64,000 nt of DNA from Ephemerocybe angulata (Eukaryota > Basidiomycota > Agaricomycetes > Agaricales > Psathyrellaceae), in assembly GCA_013368325.1 (NCBI GenBank), contig JAACJK010000169.1, positions 372,001 to 436,000 of the forward strand. The letters run 5' to 3'. Both the position numbers and the translations under genes were made by a program. Numbering within the stretch: the stretch's first letter is position 1; each line of letters starts with the position of its first letter. The notes below the pieces were generated by a model. It made no database searches. It was not told the origin of the DNA and saw only the letters and a program-made list of their open reading frames with translations. Below, in pieces: positions 39,381-49,092 of the stretch.

Positions 39381-39471
39381 TGCGACGCTCTATGGTCCTG
39401 GAGCCTGCGGCGCATTTTATCCCACTATCTTTTGGACCCCACAATTAACCTTATCAATTCATGTATTCTAA

Positions 39472-40355
39472 TCATCGTGTTTTATACGATTCCTTCCGCT
39501 TTTCCTTCCGAATCTTCGAAAAGGCCACCATCTCCTGAACACCAACCAACTCGCCAACCTTGTCATCTGCTTCACCCATCTCCTCATCTTCAGGAGCATC
39601 CACACCGACTTCAAATTGCCCGCAACTCGGTGTAGCAAATTCCAACACATCGCCCATCACCATTTCACCATCCAGATGCCTGCGAATATCGTCACTGAGG
39701 AGGCTGTCTATCTCGTCGATAGAGCTGGGGCTGAGGGCTTGAAGCCGTAGCGTGAGTTCTAGCAGTCGATCATGAACAGTCTGTATCTCCATGATAGTCG
39801 ACGTGATTTCGTTGCAATTGTCCTGCTCGTAAGAAGTGTTGCTTTCGGATTTGGGCAAATCTCCGGCTGATAGATTTGGGGAGAAGTTGGGGCTGTGACT
39901 GTCGGGAGACGCACTCTGCGGAGGGCTGCTTGCTGATGAATGGGATGCAGGAGACTCGGATTCTTCGGAATCTGGTGCAATTCCAATCCTCGGCTCACGG
40001 TGTGTTGTTACCTGTCCATGTGTTCAGAGTTTGATGCAGGTAGTAACGATTTCACTCACCCTGAGTGTGATATGACCTGGAACTTTTGTTTTGGTCCAAA
40101 GTGCCTTTCCGTCAGTGCCTGGTGACTCCGGCAAGTTGTCTACTTCTTCCTCATCATCGAGCTGGGTGATAGATGTGTCCACAGTCTCGCCGTGGGATCT
40201 AAAGACATGTTCAGTGCATGTACCATCAAGAACAGTGGGAAAGCATACTCGACAATGATCTCGTTGCTCTGGGCGCAATGTTCGACGGGCACGTCGGGCG
40301 GGTGCTCCACATCAGCAAATTCATCATCCAGGTTGTCAATCCAACTCTGGATGCA
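39472..40355 (-). pseudogene. C-terminal part of MULE transposase gene, separated by a gypsy insertion
   Basis: Continues the frame of the gene part at 47037-49092 exactly across the target duplication. From 40350 downward it reads SWIDNLDDEFADVEHPPDVP, then an intron (donor GA|GTATGC, acceptor TTTAG), then SHGETVDTSITQLDDEEEVD. A second intron (GTGAGT...GGACAG) leads to a serine-rich linker and a coiled-coil-like tail (IMEIQTVHDRLLELTLRLQAL) ending at the stop at 39472. Acidic and Ser/Pro-rich tails are usual in these transposases. The phases of both introns are consistent. Confidence 0.75.
40351..40355. repeat. target-site duplication (left), gypsy element
   Basis: ATGCA, matched by 47032-47036 on the far side of the element. 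Confidence 0.9.
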
Positions 40356-40851
40356 TGTCAGCGAACGACCAGTCTGGTGCGCTGCTAACCCTAACTTAGG
40401 ACGGAGGACGAGAGAGAGAGAGAAGAGGCGAGAGAATCAAGGCGAGAGACTTGTAGACAAGGCCGTGATATTGACCAGCTAAAGACTGGGGAAATACAGT
40501 GAGATCTACCTAGGTTATATACTGCTATGCTTCGTGACCGTGACGTGACTATGGCTATACGAGGCTGTACCTACTGTGCAGAAGCTGTGGAATGCTATGT
40601 AAGGAATGACCGTGTATGAGTCGAAGAGCTGTGCAAGTGCTGTGCATATGATATCATGCTGACTGAGGTGCTGACTGATGCTGTGCTGGTCCCGTGATGT
40701 AACAGGTGACCTGTGCATGTGATCGCACGTGCTGTGTCACGTGACCAAGACGTGTCTTGTAAATAATAGAGAAGTAGAGAAATGAAAGAGGAAAAGAAAA
40801 GAAAAGAAAAGGAAAAGGAAAAAGAATAAATAGATCATCCAGGTCGTAACA
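40356..40851 (-). repeat. gypsy 3' LTR
   Basis: Pairs with 46536-47031. It ends in TG...CA. In transcript sense its first bases encode the last codons and stop of pol. Confidence 0.95.
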
Positions 40852-43792
40852 TCACCCCCCCTTTAGCTTCGTCGTCCTCGACGATTTCAGCCTCTCTCCC
40901 CCTCATTCGGTAGTGTCGGATTTCCTTCAGTTTCCCATCTGTCCAGTCAAAGATCACTCTCTTGTTCTCGGTAAGGTTCTCATAAGGGATAAAGCGGAGT
41001 TGGTGTGGTTGGATCCGTCTTGGTGCACTCGGGTGTTTTCGGTGGAAGTCGGCTATAGCGTCTGCTGCATTATCTACGTTCCGTTCCGGTTCCCATGTTC
41101 GTTCTTCCTCAGGGTATCCAGCCCATTTGACGAGGTAATGGAGCTTCCCTCTGATGAACTTTGAATCATGGATAGCTTCGACTTCGTACCGTTCCTCCGT
41201 TTCGTCAACAGGTGGTGGTGGCGGTGGCTTTTGTTGAGAGGGGAATTCGGGCTTTTTGAACAGGGTAAGGAGTGATTCATTAAAGACAGGGTGAATGGAT
41301 TTCCACTTTGGAGGGAGTTGGAGTTGGTATGCAGATTGCCCGATCTTCTTGACAATGGGGAATGGACCATAGCGTTTATCCGAGAGCTTCCGAGAAGGAC
41401 GAGTGATCGAGATGTTGGTTCCTTCGAGGTAAACCTTGTCTCCGGGTTTGTAGTCTATGGCATCCCGGCGATGTCGGTCATAGTTCTCCTTCATTTTCTC
41501 AGCTGCTGCCTTGAGGCTAGAACGGGCATCCTCGTGTACCTGCTTCATTCGTTCGGCAAACTGTTGTGCAGGCTCTGACTTTACACGCGTCCGGGCTTCT
41601 TTTCCTTTCCAAGGGTGCTGTCCAGAGTTGAGGAAGAATGGGGAGTAGCCTGTTGCTGAGTGGACCTTGTCATTGTACGAGAAGACTGCTAGTGGGAGCC
41701 ATTCTGCCCAATCATCCTGTCGTTCGCTGATGAAGAGTCGGAGGTACTGTTCAAGCTCTTGGTTGATGCGCTCGGTTTGTCCATCAGTTTGTGGGTGGAA
41801 TGCAGTGGATCGGTTGTGCTTTATTCCCAGAAGAAGAAGTAGATCTGTCATGAAGTTGGAGACGAACTGGGTTCCTCGATCGCTGATGACCTTTTGGGGA
41901 AGACCGTGGTGTCGGAAAACATAGTCCCTGTATAGTTCGGCTACTCCTTTAGATGTCAGCTCGGTGGTTGTGGGTATGGCTTCGATCTTCTTGGAGAATC
42001 TGTCGACAACTACAAGTATGGCATTACTCCCGTTGGACTCGGGTAATGGTCCGATCATATCGATAGAGACAATTTCCCAGGGTCTGGATGGAATCTCGTT
42101 TGGGACCAATGGGGCTGCTGGGGAAGTGCGTTTGGGCTTCGTCCTTTGACAGGCTTCGCATCCTTCTACATATCGTCGAATTGAGTCCTGGATCTTTGGC
42201 CACCAGTAGTTTCGCGTGATGAGCTCTCGGGTTTTGTACTGTCCCGGGTGTCCAGCAGTGGGGGCATCATGGTGTTGTCTGATGATTTCTTCCCGTAGCT
42301 TCTTGTCGACTGGTACGTAAATCCATCCTCTCCAGGTGATGATGCCATCTTCCGTTTCTTCCCATCCATCTTCCTTCTGTGAGAGTGCCTTTTGTACCGA
42401 CTTGTCCCTATTTCTGCACACCTTCAAGATCCGTTGCATGATGTCTTGGTCTGTTTCGATGGAAAGTGCTCGGAACCATTCAGATTTCAGGACTGTGACG
42501 TTTTCGTTATCCTGTTCTCCTCGGTCATGGCCATCTCGTCTGGACAGGGCATCCGCCTTGGCCATGGTTCTACCAGGTCGGTGATGGAGTGTGAAGTTGT
42601 AGTCCTGCATCTCAGTGGTCCATCTCGCTTGTCTTCGGTTGAGCTTCTGGGGTTTCCTAAAGTAGCTAAGGTTCTTGTGGTCTGTGTGACACTCGAAGAT
42701 TTCCTCAGCTCCAAGTAGGTATTGCCTCCACTCAGATAGCGCAGTCATGATGGCAAGTAGTTCCTTATCGTAGATCTCGTAGTTCCGCTCCGTTGGGTTA
42801 AGGGCGTGCGACAAGAACGCAATTGGTTTCCATTTCCCATCTAGCTGTTGCTGTGACAGGATGGCACCGATGGCGAAATCTGATGCATCGCATTCGATTC
42901 GGAATTTCCCTTTGTCGTTGGGCATGGTAAGTACAGGTGCTGTCGTGATTCTCCGTTTTATCTCCTTGAAGGCTTCCTCTTGCTCCTTTCCCCACTCCCA
43001 TTCCTTCTTTCCCGTGAGTCCCGAGAGTGGTCTCGCTAGTCCTCCAAACCCTTCGATGAATCTTCGGTAGAAGTTGGCGAATCCTAAGAACTGTTGGACT
43101 CCTTTGACGGACGTCGGGGCTGGCCAGTCTCTGACGGCTTTCACCTTTTCTGGATCCATGCGAACCTTGTTGTGGGAGACGATGACTCCAAGGTATTCAA
43201 CTTCTGTTTGTTCGAAGGAGCACTTGTCAGGTTTGGCAAATAGCTTGTACCGACGTAGCCTTTCCAGAACTTTGGTGACTAGTTTCCGATGTTCCTCCAG
43301 AGTGTCGGTGAAGATCAGGATGTCGTCCATGTAGATGACAACATGTCCATCATTGATGAGATCTCTGAAGAGTGCATTCATCATGGTCTGGAACGTGGCG
43401 GGCGAGTTCTTGAGACCGAAGAACATGACGAGGGGTTCAAACAGCCCACGGTTGGTGCGGAAGGCTGCTTTCCATTCGTCTCCTTCTTTGATTCGGACAT
43501 TATTGAAACCCCATCGGATGTCGATCTTGGAATAGTACCGTGCTCCTCGGAGCTTGTCGATGAGTTCTTGGATGAGCGGAAGGGGATATCGATTGGTGAT
43601 CGTGATCTCATTCAACCGCCTATAGTCTTGGACAGGTCGTAAAGTACCATCTTTCTTCTTGACAAAGAAGAGGGGTGCTCCCATCGGTGACTTCGATGGT
43701 CTGATCCTTCCTGATTTGAGGTTTTCTTCCAGAAAAGCGTCTAGTTGCCTCTGCTCTTCTGGGTTCAGGGGGTAGATTCGACTGTCCATCAC
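40835..43792 (-). CDS. gypsy pol: reverse transcriptase, RNase H, integrase, chromodomain
   Basis: 985 aa from the first Met; the same frame stays open upstream to the TAG at 44042. Reverse transcriptase lies at residues about 30-230 (VKKKDGTLRPVQDYRRLN, active site IYMDDILIF). RNase H follows around 300-420 (IECDASDFAIGAIL, then HTDHKNLSYF). The integrase zinc finger HHCC lies near 505-560, and the catalytic core has DMIGPLP, SDRGTQF and DGQTERINQELE. A chromodomain lies near 870-930 (YLVKWAGYPEEERTWEP), which defines the chromovirus branch and directs integration to marked chromatin. The stop lies inside the LTR. All catalytic residues are present. Confidence 0.95.
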   Translation of the reverse strand: MMDSRIYPLNPEEQRQLDAFLEENLKSGRIRPSKSPMGAPLFFVKKKDGTLRPVQDYRRLNEITITNRYPLPLIQELIDKLRGARYYSKIDIRWGFNNVRIKEGDEWKAAFRTNRGLFEPLVMFFGLKNSPATFQTMMNALFRDLINDGHVVIYMDDILIFTDTLEEHRKLVTKVLERLRRYKLFAKPDKCSFEQTEVEYLGVIVSHNKVRMDPEKVKAVRDWPAPTSVKGVQQFLGFANFYRRFIEGFGGLARPLSGLTGKKEWEWGKEQEEAFKEIKRRITTAPVLTMPNDKGKFRIECDASDFAIGAILSQQQLDGKWKPIAFLSHALNPTERNYEIYDKELLAIMTALSEWRQYLLGAEEIFECHTDHKNLSYFRKPQKLNRRQARWTTEMQDYNFTLHHRPGRTMAKADALSRRDGHDRGEQDNENVTVLKSEWFRALSIETDQDIMQRILKVCRNRDKSVQKALSQKEDGWEETEDGIITWRGWIYVPVDKKLREEIIRQHHDAPTAGHPGQYKTRELITRNYWWPKIQDSIRRYVEGCEACQRTKPKRTSPAAPLVPNEIPSRPWEIVSIDMIGPLPESNGSNAILVVVDRFSKKIEAIPTTTELTSKGVAELYRDYVFRHHGLPQKVISDRGTQFVSNFMTDLLLLLGIKHNRSTAFHPQTDGQTERINQELEQYLRLFISERQDDWAEWLPLAVFSYNDKVHSATGYSPFFLNSGQHPWKGKEARTRVKSEPAQQFAERMKQVHEDARSSLKAAAEKMKENYDRHRRDAIDYKPGDKVYLEGTNISITRPSRKLSDKRYGPFPIVKKIGQSAYQLQLPPKWKSIHPVFNESLLTLFKKPEFPSQQKPPPPPPVDETEERYEVEAIHDSKFIRGKLHYLVKWAGYPEEERTWEPERNVDNAADAIADFHRKHPSAPRRIQPHQLRFIPYENLTENKRVIFDWTDGKLKEIRHYRMRGREAEIVEDDEAKGGVMLRPG
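40852..40866 (-). promoter_or_regulatory. polypurine tract
   Basis: AAAGGGGGGGTGA on the minus strand directly before the 3' LTR, the normal plus-strand primer position of an LTR retrotransposon. Confidence 0.75.
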
Positions 43793-44041
43793 TTCTGCTC
43801 CAGGTATGAGTTCGATCGCATGGTCCCATGCTCGCCTTGGAGGGAGTTCATCAAAGGCTTCCTTCGAGAAGACGTCCTTGAAGCCATGATAGCATTTCGG
43901 GACTGCTTCCTCGAATGTGCGCTCTTTGGTTGCCTTGTGTTTGGTTTCGGCAATTTTAGAGGCAGTGGTTTGGAAAGCCCTTATCTTGATCTCTCCTTGG
44001 ATATCTATGGCTAGCAGTCGATCTCCAACTTCGATCTCTTC

Positions 44042-44782
44042 CTATTTGATCTCGTCTGATTCGGGGTCACCAGTTATGAGTGGGGTGCATTCGAGCGGAC
44101 ATCGGTTGAATAAGATCTCTTTCTTCTGCCAATCGATAGAGGGGTTGTGCTTCTCCAGCCAGTCCATTCCTAGGAAGATCTTCGACTTGTCAAGGTTCGA
44201 AACAGCTAGTTCGATGCGTTCCGTGTGGTCCTTGATTTTGATGAAGAGTTCTACTACTTCAGTAATGGGTCCGTTGTTGTTTGGACTTCCATCAGCGTTA
44301 TAGACTGGTATGGGAAGGGGTAGCTGTCGCGTGTTGATCCCTTCTTCTTTGACGAATGCAGCATCAATACAACTTCCGGTAGACCCACAATCGATGAGAC
44401 CTTCGATAGAGAAGCTTCGCTTATCATCGCGTGTGCTTGCGACGATGTTGGCTGTGAGCTGCCTGTCTGTCCTTAAACTCCTTATGTATTGTTTGGGAGT
44501 TGCGAGGCTATTCAGTGCTTCTACTACTTCGGTGTCTGTGAGCTTTCGGAGTTTGGCAACGAGTTCATCTCCTACTTCTCGGACCTTCTTGTGATGTGAC
44601 CATGCAAGAAGAAGTCCTACTGCTCGATCGGGGCTATCATCAAGTCGCTGCGCGACCCATTCTGCCGTTCCTGGTTTTCCTTTCTTTCCTTTAAATCTGC
44701 CCTGGTTCTCTGATTCTTCGTCGAAATATAATTTATTGGGGATGGGGCATATTACGTCGGGTATCAGAATCTGAGAGTCCAT
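44042..44782 (-). CDS. gypsy pol N-terminal part: aspartic protease
   Basis: 246 aa ending at a TAG that is in frame with the reverse transcriptase ORF. The protease motif is DCGSTGSCID, followed by FLGMDWLEKHNPSIDW, typical of gypsy proteases. After the TAG, the frame continues EEIEVGDRLLAIDIQG and reaches the RT domain without another stop. So protease and RT are one reading frame split by a single stop codon. The ORF begins 33 bp after gag, in another frame. Confidence 0.85.
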   Translation of the reverse strand: MDSQILIPDVICPIPNKLYFDEESENQGRFKGKKGKPGTAEWVAQRLDDSPDRAVGLLLAWSHHKKVREVGDELVAKLRKLTDTEVVEALNSLATPKQYIRSLRTDRQLTANIVASTRDDKRSFSIEGLIDCGSTGSCIDAAFVKEEGINTRQLPLPIPVYNADGSPNNNGPITEVVELFIKIKDHTERIELAVSNLDKSKIFLGMDWLEKHNPSIDWQKKEILFNRCPLECTPLITGDPESDEIK

Positions 44783-44814
44783 GACCAGCTCGCTTGGGCG
44801 CTCGAGTGGTCCCT

Positions 44815-45969
44815 TTAAAAATCCTTCAACTTGGCTTTGAGGGCCTCAATCTCGGATTCGGGCATAGCGGAAAGGTCGAAGTCGTTGACGCGGGTGTACT
44901 GGGGAGGGGCAGTGGTGTCTTTGGCGAATGGGGCAAAGGGCTTCTTGTTGGGGGACTTGCAGTCAGCAATCTTGTGTCCTTTGGCCTTGCAGTAGGCGCA
45001 GCTGACGTCGGGTACAGCCTGCCTGCAGGAGTCGGATCGGTGACCGGGTTTCCCACAAGTGTAGCAGATGAGAGGGGAGCGATTGCGATCTATGTCCATG
45101 GCGTTGGGGTCGCGAGCCGGGGTTGTGGCGTAGTGCGTGGGTCGATTGTTCTCCCTCGGAGTCCATCTCCTTTGGGTAGTCTGCTCGTTATGTCGTTCCC
45201 CTTTGGCTAGGCGGAACTGTCTGTCCAAGGTGCATGCTTTCTCAGCCCATTCGGCTAAGGTCGTGGGCATCGGGATCAGTCCATAGATCTTGTCCCTGAG
45301 TGCCTTGTTCAGTCCTCGTTTGTACTCGGCAAGCATGGCCGGTTCGTTGTATCCAGCCTGGGTTGAGTATCCTTGGAAGAGAATGGTGTACTCTCCGCAG
45401 GTAGAGCTGCCTTGGACCAGGGTGCGCATCTTGTCGATGGCAGCTTCCGAGACGTTTTGGATAACGAAGTGGCTGTTGAAAGTAATGACGAATTGCTTCC
45501 AGTTCTTGAAGTAGAATGGTTCGGCGTCTGTTGCTTCATGGTTCTTGATGAAAGTTCTCTGGCTGTCTGCCCAGTGACTAGCCATGTCGTTCGTTCCTCC
45601 TTTGATCTTTGAAAGGGCGAAAATGATCCGTTGCTTCGTGTCGTCGACGTCCATGATGTCGTAGTACATTTCTAGTTCAGCGATGAAGCCTCCTGCTCTT
45701 TCAGGAGCTCCATTGAATTCTTTCGGAGGGTCGGGTTTAAGTTTCTTGAGCGCAGAAGTGGCTCGTTGCTTGGCAAGTTCCTCGGCGAGTTGGGTCTGTC
45801 TTTGGGTGAGGACGGCCTGTTCGTCGGAGGCTGCAGCGAGGTTGGTTGCTGCAGTGGAGAGTTGTGTGGTGCTTCGGTCGAAGGTTGTTGCGAAGGAGGC
45901 GACGATACTTCCAAGATTGGTCATAGTCGATGCCAGGGTGGCCATAGCGGCTTGGAGGGCTTCTGCCAT
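44815..45969 (-). CDS. gypsy gag
   Basis: 384 aa. A coiled-coil-like N-terminus (TQRQTQLAEELAKQ), a capsid-type retrotransposon gag domain in the middle (PPKEFNGAPERAGGFIAEL, then WADSQRTFI and CGEYTILFQGYSTQAGYNE), and two C-terminal zinc knuckles, CYTCGKPGHRSDSC and CAYCKAKGHKIADC. It forms the virus-like particle and binds the element RNA. Intact. Confidence 0.92.
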   Translation of the reverse strand: MAEALQAAMATLASTMTNLGSIVASFATTFDRSTTQLSTAATNLAAASDEQAVLTQRQTQLAEELAKQRATSALKKLKPDPPKEFNGAPERAGGFIAELEMYYDIMDVDDTKQRIIFALSKIKGGTNDMASHWADSQRTFIKNHEATDAEPFYFKNWKQFVITFNSHFVIQNVSEAAIDKMRTLVQGSSTCGEYTILFQGYSTQAGYNEPAMLAEYKRGLNKALRDKIYGLIPMPTTLAEWAEKACTLDRQFRLAKGERHNEQTTQRRWTPRENNRPTHYATTPARDPNAMDIDRNRSPLICYTCGKPGHRSDSCRQAVPDVSCAYCKAKGHKIADCKSPNKKPFAPFAKDTTAPPQYTRVNDFDLSAMPESEIEALKAKLKDF

Positions 45970-46535
45970 GATAGGCGATGTGGGATAGGGGGTTGCTTGT
46001 GCGGATACTCGGTCCGATCCTATGCGTCAGGCTGCAGGATATACCGTACAGTCTACGCAATGCGATTTGCTTGAGGTCGTGGAGATCGAGTTGCTATCTC
46101 CAAGATGGCGACTCTTACGGAATGTGTCTACTTAGACTAGAGTGACCGTTGACAAACTACAAAGGGCCTAATTGGGCAAGAGAAAAGGGGTAAAAGGGGA
46201 ATTTGTAAACTAAGCCCGAGCCGTAGCTCTTGATCGCTCTGAGTACCGGTTACCAGGTCCTTAGCTTCCCGTTATCGAAGATCACAACGAACGGGGAAGA
46301 TCAGAAGTCTGGGCCTCTCACAGTGGGGCTTCTACGCTACGTGCTTAAGACCTAAAGTCTCGCGCTCTCCAAGGTGCTGCCTCCTACAGAGGGGCGTTGC
46401 TTGGGATAAAAGAGGATAATGTGAAAATGAGATAAAGGAACACACGCTTAGGCGCGGGCAAGGTTTGATGGTTGTTGAGAGTGGTGATGGCGTCGAGGAT
46501 CGAGGTGATCGGCGACGAAGGAAGTCTTTAGCTAT
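45970..46535 (-). other. gypsy 5' leader
   Basis: Untranslated leader between the 5' LTR and gag. The bases after the LTR (ATAGCTAAAGACTTCC in transcript sense) do not begin with TGG, so no ordinary tRNA 3'-end primer site is apparent. Confidence 0.6.
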
Positions 46536-47031
46536 TGTCAGCGAACGACCAGTCTGGTGCGCTGCTAACCCTAACTTAGGACGGAGGACGAGAGAGAGAG
46601 AGAAGAGGCGAGAGAATCAAGGCGAGAGACTTGTAGACAAGGCCGTGATATTGACCAGCTAAAGACTGGGGAAATACAGTGAGATCTACCTAGGTTATAT
46701 ACTGCTATGCTTCGTGACCGTGACGTGACTATGGCTATACGAGGCTGTACCTACTGTGCAGAAGCTGTGGAATGCTATGTAAGGAATGACCGTGTATGAG
46801 TCGAAGAGCTGTGCAAGTGCTGTGCATATGATGTCATGCTGACTGAGGTGCTGACTGATGCTGTGCTGGTCCCGTGATGTAACAGGTGACCTGTGCATGT
46901 GATCGCACGTGCTGTGTCACGTGACCAAGACGCGTCTTGTAAATAATAGAGAAGTAGAGAAATGAAAGAGGAAAAGAAAAGAAAAGAAAAGGAAAAGGAA
47001 AAAGAATAAATAGATCATCCAGGTCGTAACA
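46536..47031 (-). repeat. gypsy 5' LTR
   Basis: Pairs with 40356-40851 at the same 496-bp length. Confidence 0.95.
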
Positions 47032-47036
47032 ATGCA
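47032..47036. repeat. target-site duplication (right), gypsy element
   Basis: ATGCA, matching 40351-40355. Confidence 0.9.
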
Positions 47037-49092
47037 AGCTGCAATGTCGCCAGAAGCCAGAGTCAAGCTAGAGTCGGAAAGAGTGTCGGCTGAGTCATCG
47101 AATGATAGTTCTGCGACGAGAGTCGAGGACTGAGCAGGTGGCTTTGGATCTCCTGTCTGGATCGTTCGTAAACCGTGATAGTAATTTTCGAGCTTTTTGG
47201 TGCGCTTCAGCTTCTCGAAGAAATCTGGCATGATATCCGTGATGGTGAGTCTAATCCACAAGTCAATCCGAGGGAGACGCCCTGAGTGCTGATATGGCTG
47301 CCAGTACTTGTTCTTGATGCGTCCGTTGAAGCTTTCAAGCGGGTTGTTGGTCCGAGCGATGCACTTGATGGGAAGCCTGAGCTGGCGAGCTGCTTCGATA
47401 GCTCCAGCAGGAGACCACGAGAACCAGTATGCCTTGACCTTGAGGTACAGCTCAAAGTATTTGAGAAATGCGAGAGCTCCCTTTGCCTGTTTCTTTGAAA
47501 TGCTGTCTCTTTTCCGTCCTTCCTGTTTCCAGAATGCAACCTCAGCAATATACAATGTCCGAGCCTCTTCGTGGTCGGTAATCTCCTTCAACAGCCGCAT
47601 TAGAAATTTCCCGAGATGTGAGCGCACAGCCTGGCGATCTGGCCCTTTCGGAATGCATGCCAAGCACCGGTTTAAGCCATTTCGCCACGATTGCCAGATA
47701 TGAAACATGCAGAGTATCAGGAGAATGGATGGCCAGAGTGTCGACAGTGCCGTCCTTTCGCGTACATCATTGTCAGTGTTTGCAACAGCAATGTTGAACG
47801 CCTCGCCTAGGTTATTTGTTCCCATGCTTTTCTTGAAGCGCTCGAGCAAATCCGTCAGAATCTGAGTGTCGTAGTCAGCATGTGTCGCTTTAGCTGTGTC
47901 CCGGGCAGTAAAGATGATGAAACATATGGGGATCCCAGTGTTTTCGCTGTTGAGCACCAGCAGAATTACGAGTAAAGCACGCGCAGATGAGAAGCCAAAG
48001 GTGAGATCCATGAGAACTTGCTGGTTGTGGCCATACTTCCACGCACTCTCCTTCATCTCTGGCGTCGAGATGATAATCTCAAACCGGTCAGATACCGGTT
48101 TGATATGCGCTTGATAGTGGAAACATGACTCGGTGAGAATGGGTGAGGGAGGTTGCGGCTTATCACGCCGGAACCATTTGTCGAGATTCTCCTCAGCAGA
48201 GGTGCGCTGGGAAATTCCAAGCTCCTGTGCTATCGTCCGATAGAGTGAGCATGTATCATATGCCGTCAGGTAATACCGTGAGTAACGGTCACCAGGGATA
48301 CCAGATGGCCATTTTTCGTTGGCCCAAGCAGCGCACTCAGACTGCAGGAGGGAGACAGGCACATGTTTGCGCAGCAGTGCTAGAGCATGATCGCGTAACT
48401 CGGCGTTGAGTGGCACAGTCGGGTTTCTGTCCATCTCGATCTGGTTGGAACATGCCTCGGAATGGTCAAGAATTCCACTGATTTCGTCGATTGCTATCAT
48501 GTTTCCTGCGTGGAATGGTTATTTTTCTGGTGTTGCTATTGATGGATAGTCAGACGAACCATGCTCAGGCTCATGAACTGTAACCAATTTGACCCAAACG
48601 AGGCAACCAACATTCTTCCAGGGCATTTGGCGCTTTTTCGATGCATGGCGGCCGGCCGTGTTGTCGGTTCCACATTGGCACTGAATATGACGCGTAGCAC
48701 GGGTTTTCTCATTCTGGAGAGCCTTCTTGTCGGTTTTCTGGATAGACATCTTACTCTGAACATCTCGCTCAGAGTCAGCTGGGATGTGGATGCCAAGCTG
48801 CGTAAAAAGCTGAAATGCACGGTCTGGTTGGGCTTCGTATGAGAGAACTGGGAATGCATCATATATCACAGCATATACTTTGATCTTTCACGCTGTAAGT
48901 GAATCGATGATGCTCCAGGCCAACGTTCTTGATATGGACCTCCATGGCTTTGAGCGAGGAGTCTGAGAGGCGGAGGCATTTAGGGACTGGGCCATGCGGA
49001 TCAAACGAGGAGCTCCGCATTGTGGATATAGAAGCGAGAGCCGGAACAGCAGACTGCTCGCCAAACGGGAGTCGGGCGAGAGCCTGCTGCAT
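47037..49092 (-). pseudogene. MULE-type transposase gene, N-terminal and catalytic part
   Basis: The main exon (48493 down to 47037) carries the MULE domain: LMDLTFGFSSARALLVILLV with the first D, then CMFHIWQSWRNGLNRCL and IKCIARTNNPLESFNGRIKNKYW near the end. Upstream, an intron (CATG|GTTCGT to CACGCAG) joins the exon with RATRHIQCQCGTDN and VGCLVWVKLV, the zinc-binding N-terminal region. Further upstream the frame LEHHRFTYSVKD must shift by one base to reach VYAVIYDAFPVLSYEAQPDRAF, so a frameshift is likely near 48880. The gene is then cut by the gypsy element at 47031/47032 and continues at 40350. The frame in the track that runs on into the LTR is an artefact of the insertion. Confidence 0.75.

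Larger units (their letters stand above)
40356..47031 (-). mobile_element. Ty3/gypsy chromovirus retrotransposon, 6676 bp
   Basis: 496-bp LTRs at both ends (TGTCAG...GTAACA as written; TGTTAC...CTGACA in transcript sense), a 5-bp ATGCA duplication, and a gag-protease-RT-RNaseH-integrase-chromodomain order on the minus strand. The LTRs differ at two positions seen by eye (GATATC/GATGTC near 40652 and 46832; ACGTGTC/ACGCGTC near 40750 and 46930), so the insertion is recent. It is nested in a MULE gene. The pol frame contains one internal TAG. Confidence 0.96.

Noticed and set aside
38873..39635. Long frames of 157-246 codons on both strands
   Set aside because: They come from minisatellites whose period is a multiple of three; composition is Pro/Gly/Arg/Ala repeats with no start or splice logic.
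46917..47031. C-terminal extension of the MULE frame with a run of Phe/Leu (FFFLFLFFSF)
   Set aside because: It is the LTR read through in frame, not part of the transposase; the true continuation lies beyond the gypsy element.
40356..47031. The gypsy element as a virus with an envelope gene
   Set aside because: No ORF is present between pol and the 3' LTR; the pol stop lies within the LTR.
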